Assembly (NCBI GenBank): GCA_022821585.1
Contig: JAJEDI010000022.1
Span: 1-64,000, forward strand
Length of the DNA: 64,000 nt
Direction: 5' to 3'
Source of the DNA: Caldilineaceae bacterium
Lineage (GTDB): Bacteria; Chloroflexota; Anaerolineae; Caldilineales; Caldilineaceae
Positions 45,226 through 53,950 of the stretch are shown one piece after another. Numbering within the stretch: the stretch's first letter is position 1; each line of letters opens with the position of its first letter. The notes under the pieces were generated by a model. It saw nothing but the letters and a program-made list of their open reading frames with translations. It ran no database searches and was not told the origin of the DNA. A program made the translations under genes and the position numbers.

Positions 45226-45674
45226 GGCAACATTCTATCCATAATTGTATGTGGTCAAAATTTCATACCTTCCCAATGGCATTAAGACAGCGTGGATACT
45301 GAAAAAGTTCCCAAACCTTGGGAAAAGACATTCCTGGGGCCCCGCCAACTCTCCCAATCAGCATGCAGAGATGCATTGCATGTCCATCGTTCACATCGCC
45401 ACCAGACCGCAACGGCAATTCTGACAGTACAATCTGTCAATCTTGATCCAGGCAGACCGCACAGTGTAAGCATACCGATATCGACTTGGTAGCTCTCAGC
45501 GATCCAGTCGCCGGACGGCGCGGGCGCGCAAATTCGGGTCCTCGTCTCTGGACGAGGACCCGGTCCCTCTCGGTTAAGAGTCTGGGGTAATGGGATGTTG
45601 GAAAGTGGTTGTAGGTGTCCGCAAGTCGGAACGCAGAAAGAAAGGCCCGCCCGCGGAACTGCACGTACCAGCCG
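45226..45674. other. Intergenic region between sulfatase and YabE-like gene
   Basis: This 449 base gap lies between two minus-strand genes. It holds one strong hairpin (45535-45562) and the promoter area of the YabE-like gene at its left edge. No small gene is supported. Confidence 0.5.
45535..45562 (-). terminator. Strong hairpin downstream of the minus-strand sulfatase
   Basis: CGGGTCCTCGTC and GACGAGGACCCG make a perfect 12 bp stem around a 4-base loop, 113 bases past the sulfatase stop codon. As read on the minus strand it is followed by AATTTGC, a poor T tract, so it is either a weak terminator or a 3' end stabiliser. Confidence 0.55.
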
Positions 45675-47156
45675 CTACGCCAGCCAGTTCATCTCTTTCA
45701 GCATGGGCCAGCGACAACGCTCTTCCGGCCCCGTGTTGCGCGCCCAGTTCACCAGAATCGGCTCATCGGCCCTCTTCTGCGCCATCCTCTTCTTCACCTG
45801 CTCTGGGTCCCAGCCCCGCAGGACCTCGTTGTGAAGTTCCTGCAGGATCGACTGGCAACCTGGGTCCTCTGCACGGTCGACCAGTTCCTCTGGGTCTTCC
45901 ATTAAATTGAAGAGCTGTGGTGGCATTTCGTGATAGTAAATGTACTTCCACTCCTCGCGCCGCACCATGCGCTGGTAAGCCCCCTCCGGCGGACCGAACT
46001 TGTCGGTGCAGTACTCAGAAAAGGCTAAATCCTCCCAGGCGGAGGCCGTGCTTCCCCCATCGACCTGCGAAAGAAAACTGCGGCCCGACGCATTGGGCAG
46101 CGCCGGCGCCTCCAGCGCATCCAACATTGTCGCAGCCACGTCCACCGCGCTGACAACCATCTCGCAGCGTTGCCCGGCAGGAATCCGGCCGGGCCAGCTC
46201 AAAATCAGGGGAACCCGCACCGATTCCTCATAGAATACATGCTTCCAGAAAAGACCGTGCTCACCTTGCATGTCGCCGTGGTCCGATGTGTAGATGATCA
46301 ACGTATTGTCGTCAAGCCCATTCTCAACCAGGGCATCCAGGATCTTTCCGATCATCGCGTCCGTACGGTACACAAGCCCGGCGTAGGCTGCGCGCGACCT
46401 TCGAACCTCCTCTTCGTCCATCACTTCGATACCCGTCGATTGCCGCCACCATCGCAGAAAAGGATGCTGCTCCTGCATTGCCGGCGCAGCTTTTTGGGGT
46501 AAACCCATCTTATCGGCGTAAAGGTCATAGTCCTCCTGCCGCGCTACGTACGGCGGGTGGGGAAGCATCAGCCCAACTGACAGGCTGAAGGGCTGCTTAA
46601 GTAGGCCCGCTCGCTTCTGCACGCCCAACCGGTTCAGCCGCTCGATTGTAACCGCCGTCACGTCCTCATCATGAACCTGATAGGCACTCTGTCCTGGGCC
46701 GGATCGCGTGAGACTCAAGTGATGCGGGCCCGCAGTTACACCCAGAATGCCGCGATCGGGGCCGGGGTTTCCAGGGTGATTCGGGCCATGATCGCCAACG
46801 AAACGGGCAGCGTACCCGTGCAGTTGGTCCGGCCCCACCGAGTGCATGCGGCCGACCAGTTCAGGCTGATAGCCCGCCGCGCCCATTGCATGCGCGATCG
46901 TCGGTATCCTCGAATCAAGACCGTGTTCGTTCGTCCACACATCGTTCTGATACGGATGACGCCCGCTGAGCATCGACATGCGCGAAGGAACGCATATAGG
47001 CGAACTGCAGTACGCATTGTCGAAGACGGCCCCATCCGCTGCAAGCCGGTCGAGATTGGGCGTGTCGACCAGGTCGTCACCGTAGCAGCCTGTCACATGC
47101 GGGCTGTGCTGATCGGAGTGTATATATAATAAATTGGGCCGGCTTGACTCGTCCAT
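45675..47156 (-). CDS. Type I sulfatase (alkaline-phosphatase superfamily)
   Basis: 493 aa formylglycine-dependent sulfatase. The metal-binding Asp-Gln pair is at residues 15-16 (HSDQH), and Cys55 in CVPSR is the residue to be converted to formylglycine; MLSGRHP completes the signature. TSDHGDMQGEHG near residue 295 supplies the second set of metal ligands. The open frame extends 104 residues upstream through a GC-rich intergenic repeat, but GGAGAG lies 5 bases before the ATG at 47156, which is clearly the true start. No signal peptide is visible, so it may act in the cytoplasm or be exported another way. It is divergent from a second sulfatase gene. Substrate unknown; sulfated polysaccharide or choline sulfate types are possible. 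Confidence 0.92.
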   Translation of the reverse strand: MDESSRPNLLYIHSDQHSPHVTGCYGDDLVDTPNLDRLAADGAVFDNAYCSSPICVPSRMSMLSGRHPYQNDVWTNEHGLDSRIPTIAHAMGAAGYQPELVGRMHSVGPDQLHGYAARFVGDHGPNHPGNPGPDRGILGVTAGPHHLSLTRSGPGQSAYQVHDEDVTAVTIERLNRLGVQKRAGLLKQPFSLSVGLMLPHPPYVARQEDYDLYADKMGLPQKAAPAMQEQHPFLRWWRQSTGIEVMDEEEVRRSRAAYAGLVYRTDAMIGKILDALVENGLDDNTLIIYTSDHGDMQGEHGLFWKHVFYEESVRVPLILSWPGRIPAGQRCEMVVSAVDVAATMLDALEAPALPNASGRSFLSQVDGGSTASAWEDLAFSEYCTDKFGPPEGAYQRMVRREEWKYIYYHEMPPQLFNLMEDPEELVDRAEDPGCQSILQELHNEVLRGWDPEQVKKRMAQKRADEPILVNWARNTGPEERCRWPMLKEMNWLA

Positions 47157-47374
47157 AGAACTCTCCAAAGCGTCTGACTGTCCTCGCTGGGACTTTCTGA
47201 TTCCACACTCTCCAACTACGCGTAAAGACCCGTCACCCTTGCTCCCACACCCCTCCAGACTCCCTATCGTCACCTTCTGCGGTCGTGGTAGATTAGCAAA
47301 GACGGCCAAGCGTAGCAAATGCCGGCTGCCAGGCATCTGACCACTGAACACGAGCCACCAACCACTGCGTTTCT

Positions 47375-47433
47375 GGGCGGTCGGGCCTTCGGCCCTCCCT
47401 TGTGCAGGGGCTTCGCCCCCGCAACGCCCCCCC
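47375..47433 (+). repeat. GC-rich double-hairpin intergenic repeat, copy B (left half)
   Basis: It begins GGGCGGTCGGGCCTTCGGCC and continues with CTCCCTTGTGCAGGGGC, TTC, GCCCCCGCAACGCCCC. It matches copy A over the two hairpins but ends in a C run where copies A and C continue for another ~70 bases. Confidence 0.78.
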
Positions 47434-47711
47434 CCCGGAAACATGCCTCGGCGAAAGTGTGTCGCCATTGGTCGCTGGTGTCCAGTTGAGAGTGTCTCGG
47501 TAGACCAGGCCCTCCAGTCCTATCAAGTCTCCGCAGGTGTCGGTCTCGTGCCTGCCGCGGGCACGCCCAACTGAAGGACCTCCCGGTATGGCCGGGCTCG
47601 GCGGCGGCCCTCTGTCTCTCCAGGAGCAGGTAGTCAGTTCCAGCCGCCGCTGGCATGGGTTCCCGCCGGCTTGTTCCCACTCCAACTCTGGGATTAACCC
47701 TGCTCTGGAAT

Positions 47712-47739
47712 TTGCCGACCCCTTGGGATATGCTAGAAT
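47712..47739 (+). promoter_or_regulatory. Candidate sigma70 promoter for the plus-strand sulfatase
   Basis: TTGCCG (47712-47717) and TAGAAT (47734-47739) are 16 bases apart. Transcription would start near 47746, leaving a leader of ~58 bases before the GTG start at 47804. Confidence 0.4.
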
Positions 47740-47803
47740 CTGCCCTGAATTCCCTGGCTACATTTGATCCCATCGATCCTCTTCGCGCTTGGAGGAGTAG
47801 CAC

Positions 47804-49258
47804 GTGGAACGCCCCCACATTCTGCTCATTACAACCGACCAGCAGCGCTTTGACGCCGCCGGCGCCGCCGCACCAGCCTTCATGCGTACGCCCCACTTCG
47901 ATCACCTGACGCGAGAGGGGATCGACTTCACGTCTGCATACGGCGACTGTCCGGTCTGCGTCCCGTCGCGAATGTCCATCATGACCGGCAAATACGTAAC
48001 TACGCACGGTATGACCGGCAACGGGCCTTCTTCACGGGCCATCCCCGACGCCAGCAATACGCTGCCCACCTGCTTGAGTAACCTGGGCTACCAGACCGCC
48101 GCCATCGGCAAGATGCACTTCACGCCCCAACGCGCCCGCCACGGCTTCCAGGAAATGATCCTCCCCGAGGACTACTACCGCCATATGGCCCGTCGCGGCT
48201 ACGACGTCCAGCCCATGCACCACGGGTTAGGCCAGAATGAGCTCTACCCGGGAATGGCCACCGTCCCCGAAGCCTTGACCCTCACCTCCTGGACCGCCGA
48301 GCAGTGTGTAGAGTACATTCGCGAACGCCGCGACCCCACCTTGCCTTTCTTCCTCTGGTGCTCCTTTTCCAAGCCGCATCCCCCGATCGATCCCCCTGAG
48401 CCCTACTACTCCATGTATCGCAACTGTGACATCCCGGCGCCCGTTTTCGGCGATTGGAGTGAAGGCAAAGATGTTCCCTACGCATTTCGCCTCATGCGCG
48501 AAAAGCAGTCCTTCGACCTCGTTCCCCCAGAAATAATCCGCGAGGCACGCGCCGCCTACTACGGCGTCATCACCCAGATCGACTACAACATGGGCCGCGT
48601 CTTCGCCGCCCTCCAGGACATGGGCATCTTCGACGATACCCTCATCATCTACACCTCCGATCACGGCGAGTACCTGGGAGACCACTGTGCCGGCGGCAAG
48701 GGCTTCTTCCATGAGTCCTCAGCCCACGTGCCCTTTGCCTTGCGCATGCCCCAGGGCTGGGACAACCGCCGGCACGGAACACGCAACCGATCTCTCGTCA
48801 CCCTCGCCGACATTCTTCCCACCGCCGTCACAGCCGCCGGTGGCACACCCCCGAACGATGTCGACGGCCTCGATCTCGTCGCCCTCGCACGAGGAGAGAT
48901 CGAGGCGCGGCCCTACTTGGAATCTGCCCTCGGCGGTCCGGACAGACCAGGCAACTTTGCCATCACCGACGGCCGCTGGAAATACATCTGGTTCCCTGTC
49001 GGCGGCAGCGAGCAACTCTTCGATCTCGACACCGATACCCAGGAACTCCGCAACCTCGCCGGCGCTGCGCAAGCCCTACCGCACCTCGAACGCCTGCGCA
49101 GTGAACTGATCGGGCGGCACCGGGCCAGGGGATCTGCAACCGTCGAAGACGGCAACTGGGTAACTCTGCCCGTGCCGCAGGAAACCGAAGCTGACCGCCG
49201 CAACACCAGCTGGCCCGGCTATCATACCGAGTTCTACCGCATCGACGTGCGCCATTGA
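47804..49258 (+). CDS. Type I sulfatase (alkaline-phosphatase superfamily)
   Basis: 484 aa. Asp12 and Gln13 (TTDQQR) open the metal site, Cys52 in CVPSR is the formylglycine precursor, and TSDHGEYLGDH near residue 285 gives the remaining metal ligands. GGAGGAG sits before the GTG at 47804, and the conserved N-terminus starts at once, so the start is secure. No signal peptide is seen. It is followed after 75 bases by an ABC-type binding protein gene on the same strand, so a shared operon is likely and the imported solute may be the sulfatase substrate. It is only a distant paralogue of the divergent sulfatase. A formylglycine-generating enzyme must exist elsewhere in the genome, as none is present here. 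Confidence 0.93.
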   Translation: MERPHILLITTDQQRFDAAGAAAPAFMRTPHFDHLTREGIDFTSAYGDCPVCVPSRMSIMTGKYVTTHGMTGNGPSSRAIPDASNTLPTCLSNLGYQTAAIGKMHFTPQRARHGFQEMILPEDYYRHMARRGYDVQPMHHGLGQNELYPGMATVPEALTLTSWTAEQCVEYIRERRDPTLPFFLWCSFSKPHPPIDPPEPYYSMYRNCDIPAPVFGDWSEGKDVPYAFRLMREKQSFDLVPPEIIREARAAYYGVITQIDYNMGRVFAALQDMGIFDDTLIIYTSDHGEYLGDHCAGGKGFFHESSAHVPFALRMPQGWDNRRHGTRNRSLVTLADILPTAVTAAGGTPPNDVDGLDLVALARGEIEARPYLESALGGPDRPGNFAITDGRWKYIWFPVGGSEQLFDLDTDTQELRNLAGAAQALPHLERLRSELIGRHRARGSATVEDGNWVTLPVPQETEADRRNTSWPGYHTEFYRIDVRH

Positions 49259-49333
49259 ATGGCATCTTTCTGCCGGAGACACCAGTTTCCATCTCCGCTT
49301 GAACTACCTACCCAACTGTTAAGGAGCTCTCTG

Positions 49334-51421
49334 ATGTTCCGAACCCCAACGAGCCGATCGAACCGCACGGCTGGGGCCGCAGGGGCCCTGCTGCTCGTGC
49401 TTGCTCTGGTCCTGTCTGCCTGCGGTGGCGGACCCGAACCTGCTGCCGAAGAGCCGGCCGCGGCAGAAGAAACCGCAAAGGACAGCGATGAAGGCGCCGG
49501 CGACGCCATGATGTCGGCCAAAGAGGCCCCGCAGCTTGCCGAAATGGTCGCCGCCGGCGACCTGCCCCCCCTCGAAGAACGGATTCCCATCGATCCACTG
49601 GTCATCGACCTGCCCTGGATCGAAGTCGGCAAATACGGGGGCACGTTGAAGCGCACGACCACCCGCAGCAATCTGCGCGATACGTCAGCCTATATGTACG
49701 GACATTCGCCATTGCACTGGGAAGAGGGCGGCACCGCTGTAGGCCCGGGTCTGGCAAAAGACTGGGAGATCAACGACGACGCCTCCGAGTGGACCTTCTA
49801 CTTCCGCGAGGGAACCAGGTGGTCCGACGGGCATCCCTTTACTGTCGATGACGTTCTCTTCTGGTGGGAGGATATGGCTGCCAATCCGGACCATCCGATG
49901 GCAATGCCGGCTTGGACGCTCGTAGGCGGCCAGCCAATGACAGCCGAGAAAATCGACGACTATACGATTCGCTTCAAATTCGTAGCGCCTGCCCCGCTGG
50001 TCGACATCGAATTGGCAGCTTTTGTCAACGGCGGGGTCTCAGGCAACTTCGGGCCCTATCCGCGCCACTACCTCGAACAGTTCCATCCGAAATACTCCGA
50101 CGCCGCCGACTATGAGGAGTTTACCGAGAAACAAGACTGGTGGAACAACCCGGATAGGCCTGTCCTGAATGCCTGGATGCCGGTCCTGCTTGAGACGGGC
50201 AACCGCATGGTCCTCGAACGCAATCCCTACTACTACGCCGTCGATACCGCCGGCAACCAGTTGCCTTATATCGACAGGTTGGAAGTGACCTACTCTGAAA
50301 ACGCCGAAGTTCTGAAGTTGCGCATCTTTAACGGCGACGTCAACTTCCACGCCCACCCCCACCTTTCCCTGCGCGACCTGGCAGTCCTCAAGGAAAACGA
50401 GTCCAAAGGCGACTATCGTGTTCTCCTTTGGGATAACGGTGCCGGTGGCGCGCCGGCCTGGGGCGTGAACTGGAACAATCCCGACGATGGCAAGCGGGCG
50501 GTCGTGCGCACAACCCAGTACCGCCGCGCCCTGTCGCACGCCATGGACCGCGAGAGAATCCGCAAAATAACCTTCCTTGGCTTGGGTGAAGCCGCCAGCA
50601 CCGGCACAATGTCTCCCAACTCCGGTCAGTTTAACCGCACCGAAAGAGGCCAGCAGATGCTGGTAGCCTGGCGCGACTCCGCCGTCGCCTACGACCCGGA
50701 ACTGGCCGCCAGCCTGCTCGACGAGATCGACGTCACCGACCAGGATGGTGACGGATTCCGTGATCTTCCCGACGGCTCGCCGCTCGAAGTTCGCATCGAC
50801 TTCCCGGCCGGCAATACCGCTTTTATCGAGACCGCCGAACTGATGGTTGAGGACTGGAAAGCAATCGGCCTCAACGCATTCGTTAACTCCATTCCGGGTT
50901 CGCAGTTGGGTGTCATGACCACCAGCGCCACCTACGACATTCGCCTCTATGGCGGCGGCGCACCGGACGGCCCCGACCTGCTCACCTATCCTGCCTGGCT
51001 CGTTTCATACGGCAGCGGCGGGCGCTGGGCTCCCTTGTACGGAGCTTGGATGGCGGCTGAAGGCACACCCAAAGAGGGCACCGAACTGGACCTCGACCCG
51101 CGCGATCGTACACCCCCGCGTGAGGAAATCCCGGTCGACGATCCCATGTACCGCATGTGGGAACTGTACAAGCAGGCAATCGCCGAGCCCGACGTCGACA
51201 AGCGCGACGAACTCACCTTCCAGATAATCCAGATTCACATCGACGAAGGTCCCTTCCTGCTGGGCGGCATCGCCGATCCACCCAACATCATTGTGGCGGG
51301 CAACTCGATCCTGAACGTTCCCACGCGCGAAGACCTTCCCCTGGGCGGCTGGCACGGTCCGGGCGTACTCGGTATGCCGGGTGCAATGACCTATCCGGAA
51401 GTTTACTTCGTTGAAGAATAG
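49334..51421 (+). CDS. ABC transporter substrate-binding lipoprotein, family 5 (SBP_bac_5)
   Basis: 695 aa extracytoplasmic solute-binding protein of the peptide/nickel/oligosaccharide (Dpp/Opp) family. AAGGAG lies 7 bases before the ATG at 49334; the frame reaches back to 49259 but that part is discarded. The signal segment ends in the lipobox LVLSAC near residue 33, followed by an Ala/Glu-rich spacer. The mature part shows family-5 hallmarks: WEINDDASEWTFYFREGTRWSDGHPFTVDDV near residue 150, and the RRALSHAMDRERI helix near 395. At almost 700 residues it is larger than standard DppA (~535), in the range of Chloroflexota homologues often linked to glycans. Neighbouring sulfatases and dehydrogenases point to a carbohydrate or sulfated product rather than peptides. 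Confidence 0.92.
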   Translation: MFRTPTSRSNRTAGAAGALLLVLALVLSACGGGPEPAAEEPAAAEETAKDSDEGAGDAMMSAKEAPQLAEMVAAGDLPPLEERIPIDPLVIDLPWIEVGKYGGTLKRTTTRSNLRDTSAYMYGHSPLHWEEGGTAVGPGLAKDWEINDDASEWTFYFREGTRWSDGHPFTVDDVLFWWEDMAANPDHPMAMPAWTLVGGQPMTAEKIDDYTIRFKFVAPAPLVDIELAAFVNGGVSGNFGPYPRHYLEQFHPKYSDAADYEEFTEKQDWWNNPDRPVLNAWMPVLLETGNRMVLERNPYYYAVDTAGNQLPYIDRLEVTYSENAEVLKLRIFNGDVNFHAHPHLSLRDLAVLKENESKGDYRVLLWDNGAGGAPAWGVNWNNPDDGKRAVVRTTQYRRALSHAMDRERIRKITFLGLGEAASTGTMSPNSGQFNRTERGQQMLVAWRDSAVAYDPELAASLLDEIDVTDQDGDGFRDLPDGSPLEVRIDFPAGNTAFIETAELMVEDWKAIGLNAFVNSIPGSQLGVMTTSATYDIRLYGGGAPDGPDLLTYPAWLVSYGSGGRWAPLYGAWMAAEGTPKEGTELDLDPRDRTPPREEIPVDDPMYRMWELYKQAIAEPDVDKRDELTFQIIQIHIDEGPFLLGGIADPPNIIVAGNSILNVPTREDLPLGGWHGPGVLGMPGAMTYPEVYFVEE

Positions 51422-51565
51422 AATCGATTTGGTTCCCTTTTCTCTGTCACCGGCCAGCCGCACTTGCTGGCAAGAATTCCGAAACGACTTGCGGCCTTTC
51501 GGCAGAGGAACACCATAGCTCATTGCCGCACAGATTCGACATTACGAGCAAACGAGCAAAAAGAA

Positions 51566-51602
51566 AGGGAGAGAGGAACTGTTTCAAAACTCCTCTCTCC
51601 CT
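51566..51602 (+). terminator. Intergenic hairpin between binding-protein and permease genes
   Basis: AGGGAGAGAGGA and TCCTCTCTCCCT form a perfect 12 bp stem around a 13-base loop in the 297 base gap (51422-51718). It lacks a T tract. Such hairpins after a binding-protein gene commonly allow more binding protein than permease to be made, by attenuation or mRNA protection. The rest of the gap holds only a possible TATACT box near 51669 for a second promoter. Confidence 0.6.
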
Positions 51603-51718
51603 CGTGCGTTAAGTCTGTCGCCCGTTCGAATGTCTGAGAGACCGCGTGCTATTCTTCCCAATCCTGTATACTGTTATCGTGTAGAATTCTAGGACTAGCT
51701 GCCAGTCGGAGGCCGCCC

Positions 51719-52702
51719 TTGCAAGGATTCATCGTCCCGCGCTTTCTCTATATGCTGGTTACGATGTTCTTCGTCTCGATCGTAGGCTTCGTGATCATCA
51801 ATCTTCCGCCCGGCTCCTACTTGGATGTCTATCGAGAACAGCTGGAAGCTCAGGGGACTACGACCACCGCAAGCCAGCTCGAAACCATCGTGAACCAATA
51901 CGGCCTCGATCAGCCGATTTACGTGCAGTACTGGAAGTGGGTCTCCGGCTTTGTCCAGGGAGACTTCGGTCGGTCGTTCGCCTACAACAAGGATGTAAGC
52001 GAACTGATCTGGGAACGGCTGACGTTGACAATGGTTATCTCAATCACAACCCTCATTGTGACTTGGCTGATCGCTATCCCAATCGGCATCTATTCGGCTA
52101 CTCACCAGTACCAGGCCAGCGACCACTTCTTTACTACCGTTGGCATGATTGGCCTCTCAATCCCCAACTTCCTCCTTGCTCTCATCTTCATGGTCATCGC
52201 CGCCATGGTCTTCGATCAATCTGTAGGAGGGCTCTTTTCGCCCGAATACCAGGACGCTCCCTGGAACTTCGCCAAGCTGTGGGACCTCCTGAAACACATG
52301 TGGATCCCCGTCCTCGTGGTCGGCACCTCCGGCACTGCCGGGCTGATCCGGATGATGCGCGGCAATCTGCTCGACGTCCTCAAAATCGCCTACATCACCT
52401 CCGCCCGCGCCAAGGGTCTCCCCGAGCGGCGGGTCATCTTCGTACACGCAGTACGTAACGCCATCCATCCTCTTGTAATGATTCTCGGCACCAGCCTGCC
52501 GCAAATCATCTCGGGCGCAACCATCGTGTCGATGGTGCTGAGCCTTCCCACAACGGGACCGCTCTACTTCACTGCCCTTCTCGAGCAGGATATGTATCTG
52601 GCCGGCACATTCCTCGTCTTTCTTGCCGGGCTCCTGGTTATCGGCAATTTCCTGGCCGACATCCTGCTCGTCTGGATCGATCCCCGCATCCGTTACACCT
52701 GA
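51719..52702 (+). CDS. ABC transporter permease, DppB/OppB type
   Basis: 327 aa inner-membrane channel subunit of a Dpp/Opp-type importer with six hydrophobic segments. The loop that docks on the ATPase has the EAA motif (AYITSARAKGLPERRVIFVHAVRNA). A large loop follows the first helix (PGSYLDVYREQLEAQG and onward) as usual in DppB. It starts at TTG; GGAGG lies 6 bases upstream and the hydrophobic N-terminus begins directly. It ends 2 bases before the second permease gene, so both are translated together. Confidence 0.92.
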   Translation: MQGFIVPRFLYMLVTMFFVSIVGFVIINLPPGSYLDVYREQLEAQGTTTTASQLETIVNQYGLDQPIYVQYWKWVSGFVQGDFGRSFAYNKDVSELIWERLTLTMVISITTLIVTWLIAIPIGIYSATHQYQASDHFFTTVGMIGLSIPNFLLALIFMVIAAMVFDQSVGGLFSPEYQDAPWNFAKLWDLLKHMWIPVLVVGTSGTAGLIRMMRGNLLDVLKIAYITSARAKGLPERRVIFVHAVRNAIHPLVMILGTSLPQIISGATIVSMVLSLPTTGPLYFTALLEQDMYLAGTFLVFLAGLLVIGNFLADILLVWIDPRIRYT

Positions 52703-52704
52703 CC

Positions 52705-53838
52705 ATGGCGACGAGCGCAACAACCGTTAATTTGCTTTCCAGCCAAGAGGCCCGCGAGACCACGGCCATCTCCCCTGCCCGCCTAATCGGCCGCCGCTTC
52801 CTCCGTAACAAGCTTGCCATCGGCGGCGGCATTATCCTCGTTCTCCTTTACACCTCAGCCCTCTTTGCCGATTTTATCGCCCCTGTTCGCTATAATGAAG
52901 TCCACGAAGACTACGTGTTTGTCCCGCCCCAGCTGCCCCGCTTTCGCGACGAACAAGGGAACTTTCACCTGCGCCCCTTTGTCTACGGGATGGAAAGCGA
53001 ACTCGACATGGACACCTTTCGCTTCGTATATAGCGAGATCCATGAAGAAAAATATCCCATAAAGTTCTTTGTTGAAGGATACGAATACAAACTCTTTGGA
53101 CTCATCCCCTTCAACCGGCACCTCTACGGGGTCGACGCGCCTGGCGTATTCTATCTATTGGGCAGCGACGATCTGGGCCACGATATGGTGGCCCGCGTCT
53201 TCAAGGGAGCTAAGATTTCTCTGACAATCGGGTTGGTTGGCGTCATCCTGACCATCATATTCGGCGCCACCCTCGGCACAATCTCTGGCTTCTACGGCGG
53301 CGGCCTCGACACGATAATCCAGCGCATCATAGAATTCCTGATGTCTTTCCCTGCCATCCCTCTGTGGGCCGCGCTCGCCGCAGCCATGCCGCCTAACTGG
53401 TCCCCCCTGCAGCGTTTCTTCGCCATCTCCGTTATCCTCTCCCTGATCGAATGGACCGGCTTGGCGCGGCAGGTCCGCGCCAAAGTGCTCTCCTTCCGTG
53501 AGATGGAATACACGCTCGCCGCCAGGGCCGCCGGCGCCTCCGACGCCCGCATCATCTTCCGACACATGCTCCCCAACGCCTTCAGCCACATCATCGTCGT
53601 TGCCACCCTCGCCATCCCCGGCATGATTCTCGCCGAAACCGCCCTCAGCTTTCTCGGCCTCGGCATCCAGCCCCCGCAGACCAGTTGGGGCGCCCTCCTC
53701 AAACAAGCCCAGTTGGTGAGCGTCCTCCTCCAGCAGCCCTGGCTCCTGATCCCTGCCTTCTTCGTCATCGCCGCCGTCCTCACCTTCAACTTTGTCGGCG
53801 ACGGCCTCCGCGATGCCGTCGATCCCTATTCACTGTGA
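52705..53838 (+). CDS. ABC transporter permease, DppC/OppC type
   Basis: 377 aa second channel subunit. An N-terminal cytoplasmic stretch and first helix (GGIILVLLYTSALFADFIAP) are followed by an unusually long extracytoplasmic region (~55-145) and then the DppC core with GSDDLGHDMVARVFKGAKISL, the usual GTDxxGRDxxSR-like signature in modified form. The EAA motif is EYTLAARAAGASDARIIFRH. The ending is FNFVGDGLRDAVDP, typical of DppC. The ATPase genes (dppD, dppF) that normally follow are absent; a lipoprotein sugar dehydrogenase gene comes next. ATPases must be supplied from elsewhere. Confidence 0.93.
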   Translation: MATSATTVNLLSSQEARETTAISPARLIGRRFLRNKLAIGGGIILVLLYTSALFADFIAPVRYNEVHEDYVFVPPQLPRFRDEQGNFHLRPFVYGMESELDMDTFRFVYSEIHEEKYPIKFFVEGYEYKLFGLIPFNRHLYGVDAPGVFYLLGSDDLGHDMVARVFKGAKISLTIGLVGVILTIIFGATLGTISGFYGGGLDTIIQRIIEFLMSFPAIPLWAALAAAMPPNWSPLQRFFAISVILSLIEWTGLARQVRAKVLSFREMEYTLAARAAGASDARIIFRHMLPNAFSHIIVVATLAIPGMILAETALSFLGLGIQPPQTSWGALLKQAQLVSVLLQQPWLLIPAFFVIAAVLTFNFVGDGLRDAVDPYSL

Positions 53839-53950
53839 GCGGTCTGTACAGGATCTCCGTCGCAAAGGCAGGTCATTTCCCGCGACGACCTGGCACCCCT
53901 TCCCAGCCAGTGAACACTCTCCCACTGGCACTGTGACAGGAGTCCGGGCG

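Larger units (their letters stand above)
47157..47803. other. Divergent intergenic region between two sulfatase genes
   Basis: This 647 base gap contains a degraded heptamer tract (47336-47368), a half-length copy of the GC-rich hairpin repeat (47375-47433) and a likely promoter for the plus-strand sulfatase (47712-47739). The open frames crossing it are extensions of the flanking genes or shadows. Confidence 0.55.

Noticed and set aside
47157-47468. N-terminal extension of the minus-strand sulfatase
   Set aside because: It reads through copy B of the GC-rich repeat, and a good ribosome-binding site precedes the ATG at 47156.
53792-53950. Upstream start for the first dehydrogenase lipoprotein
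   Set aside because: It would overlap the permease gene and hide the signal peptide; the ATG at 53951 has an AGGAG and leads directly into it.
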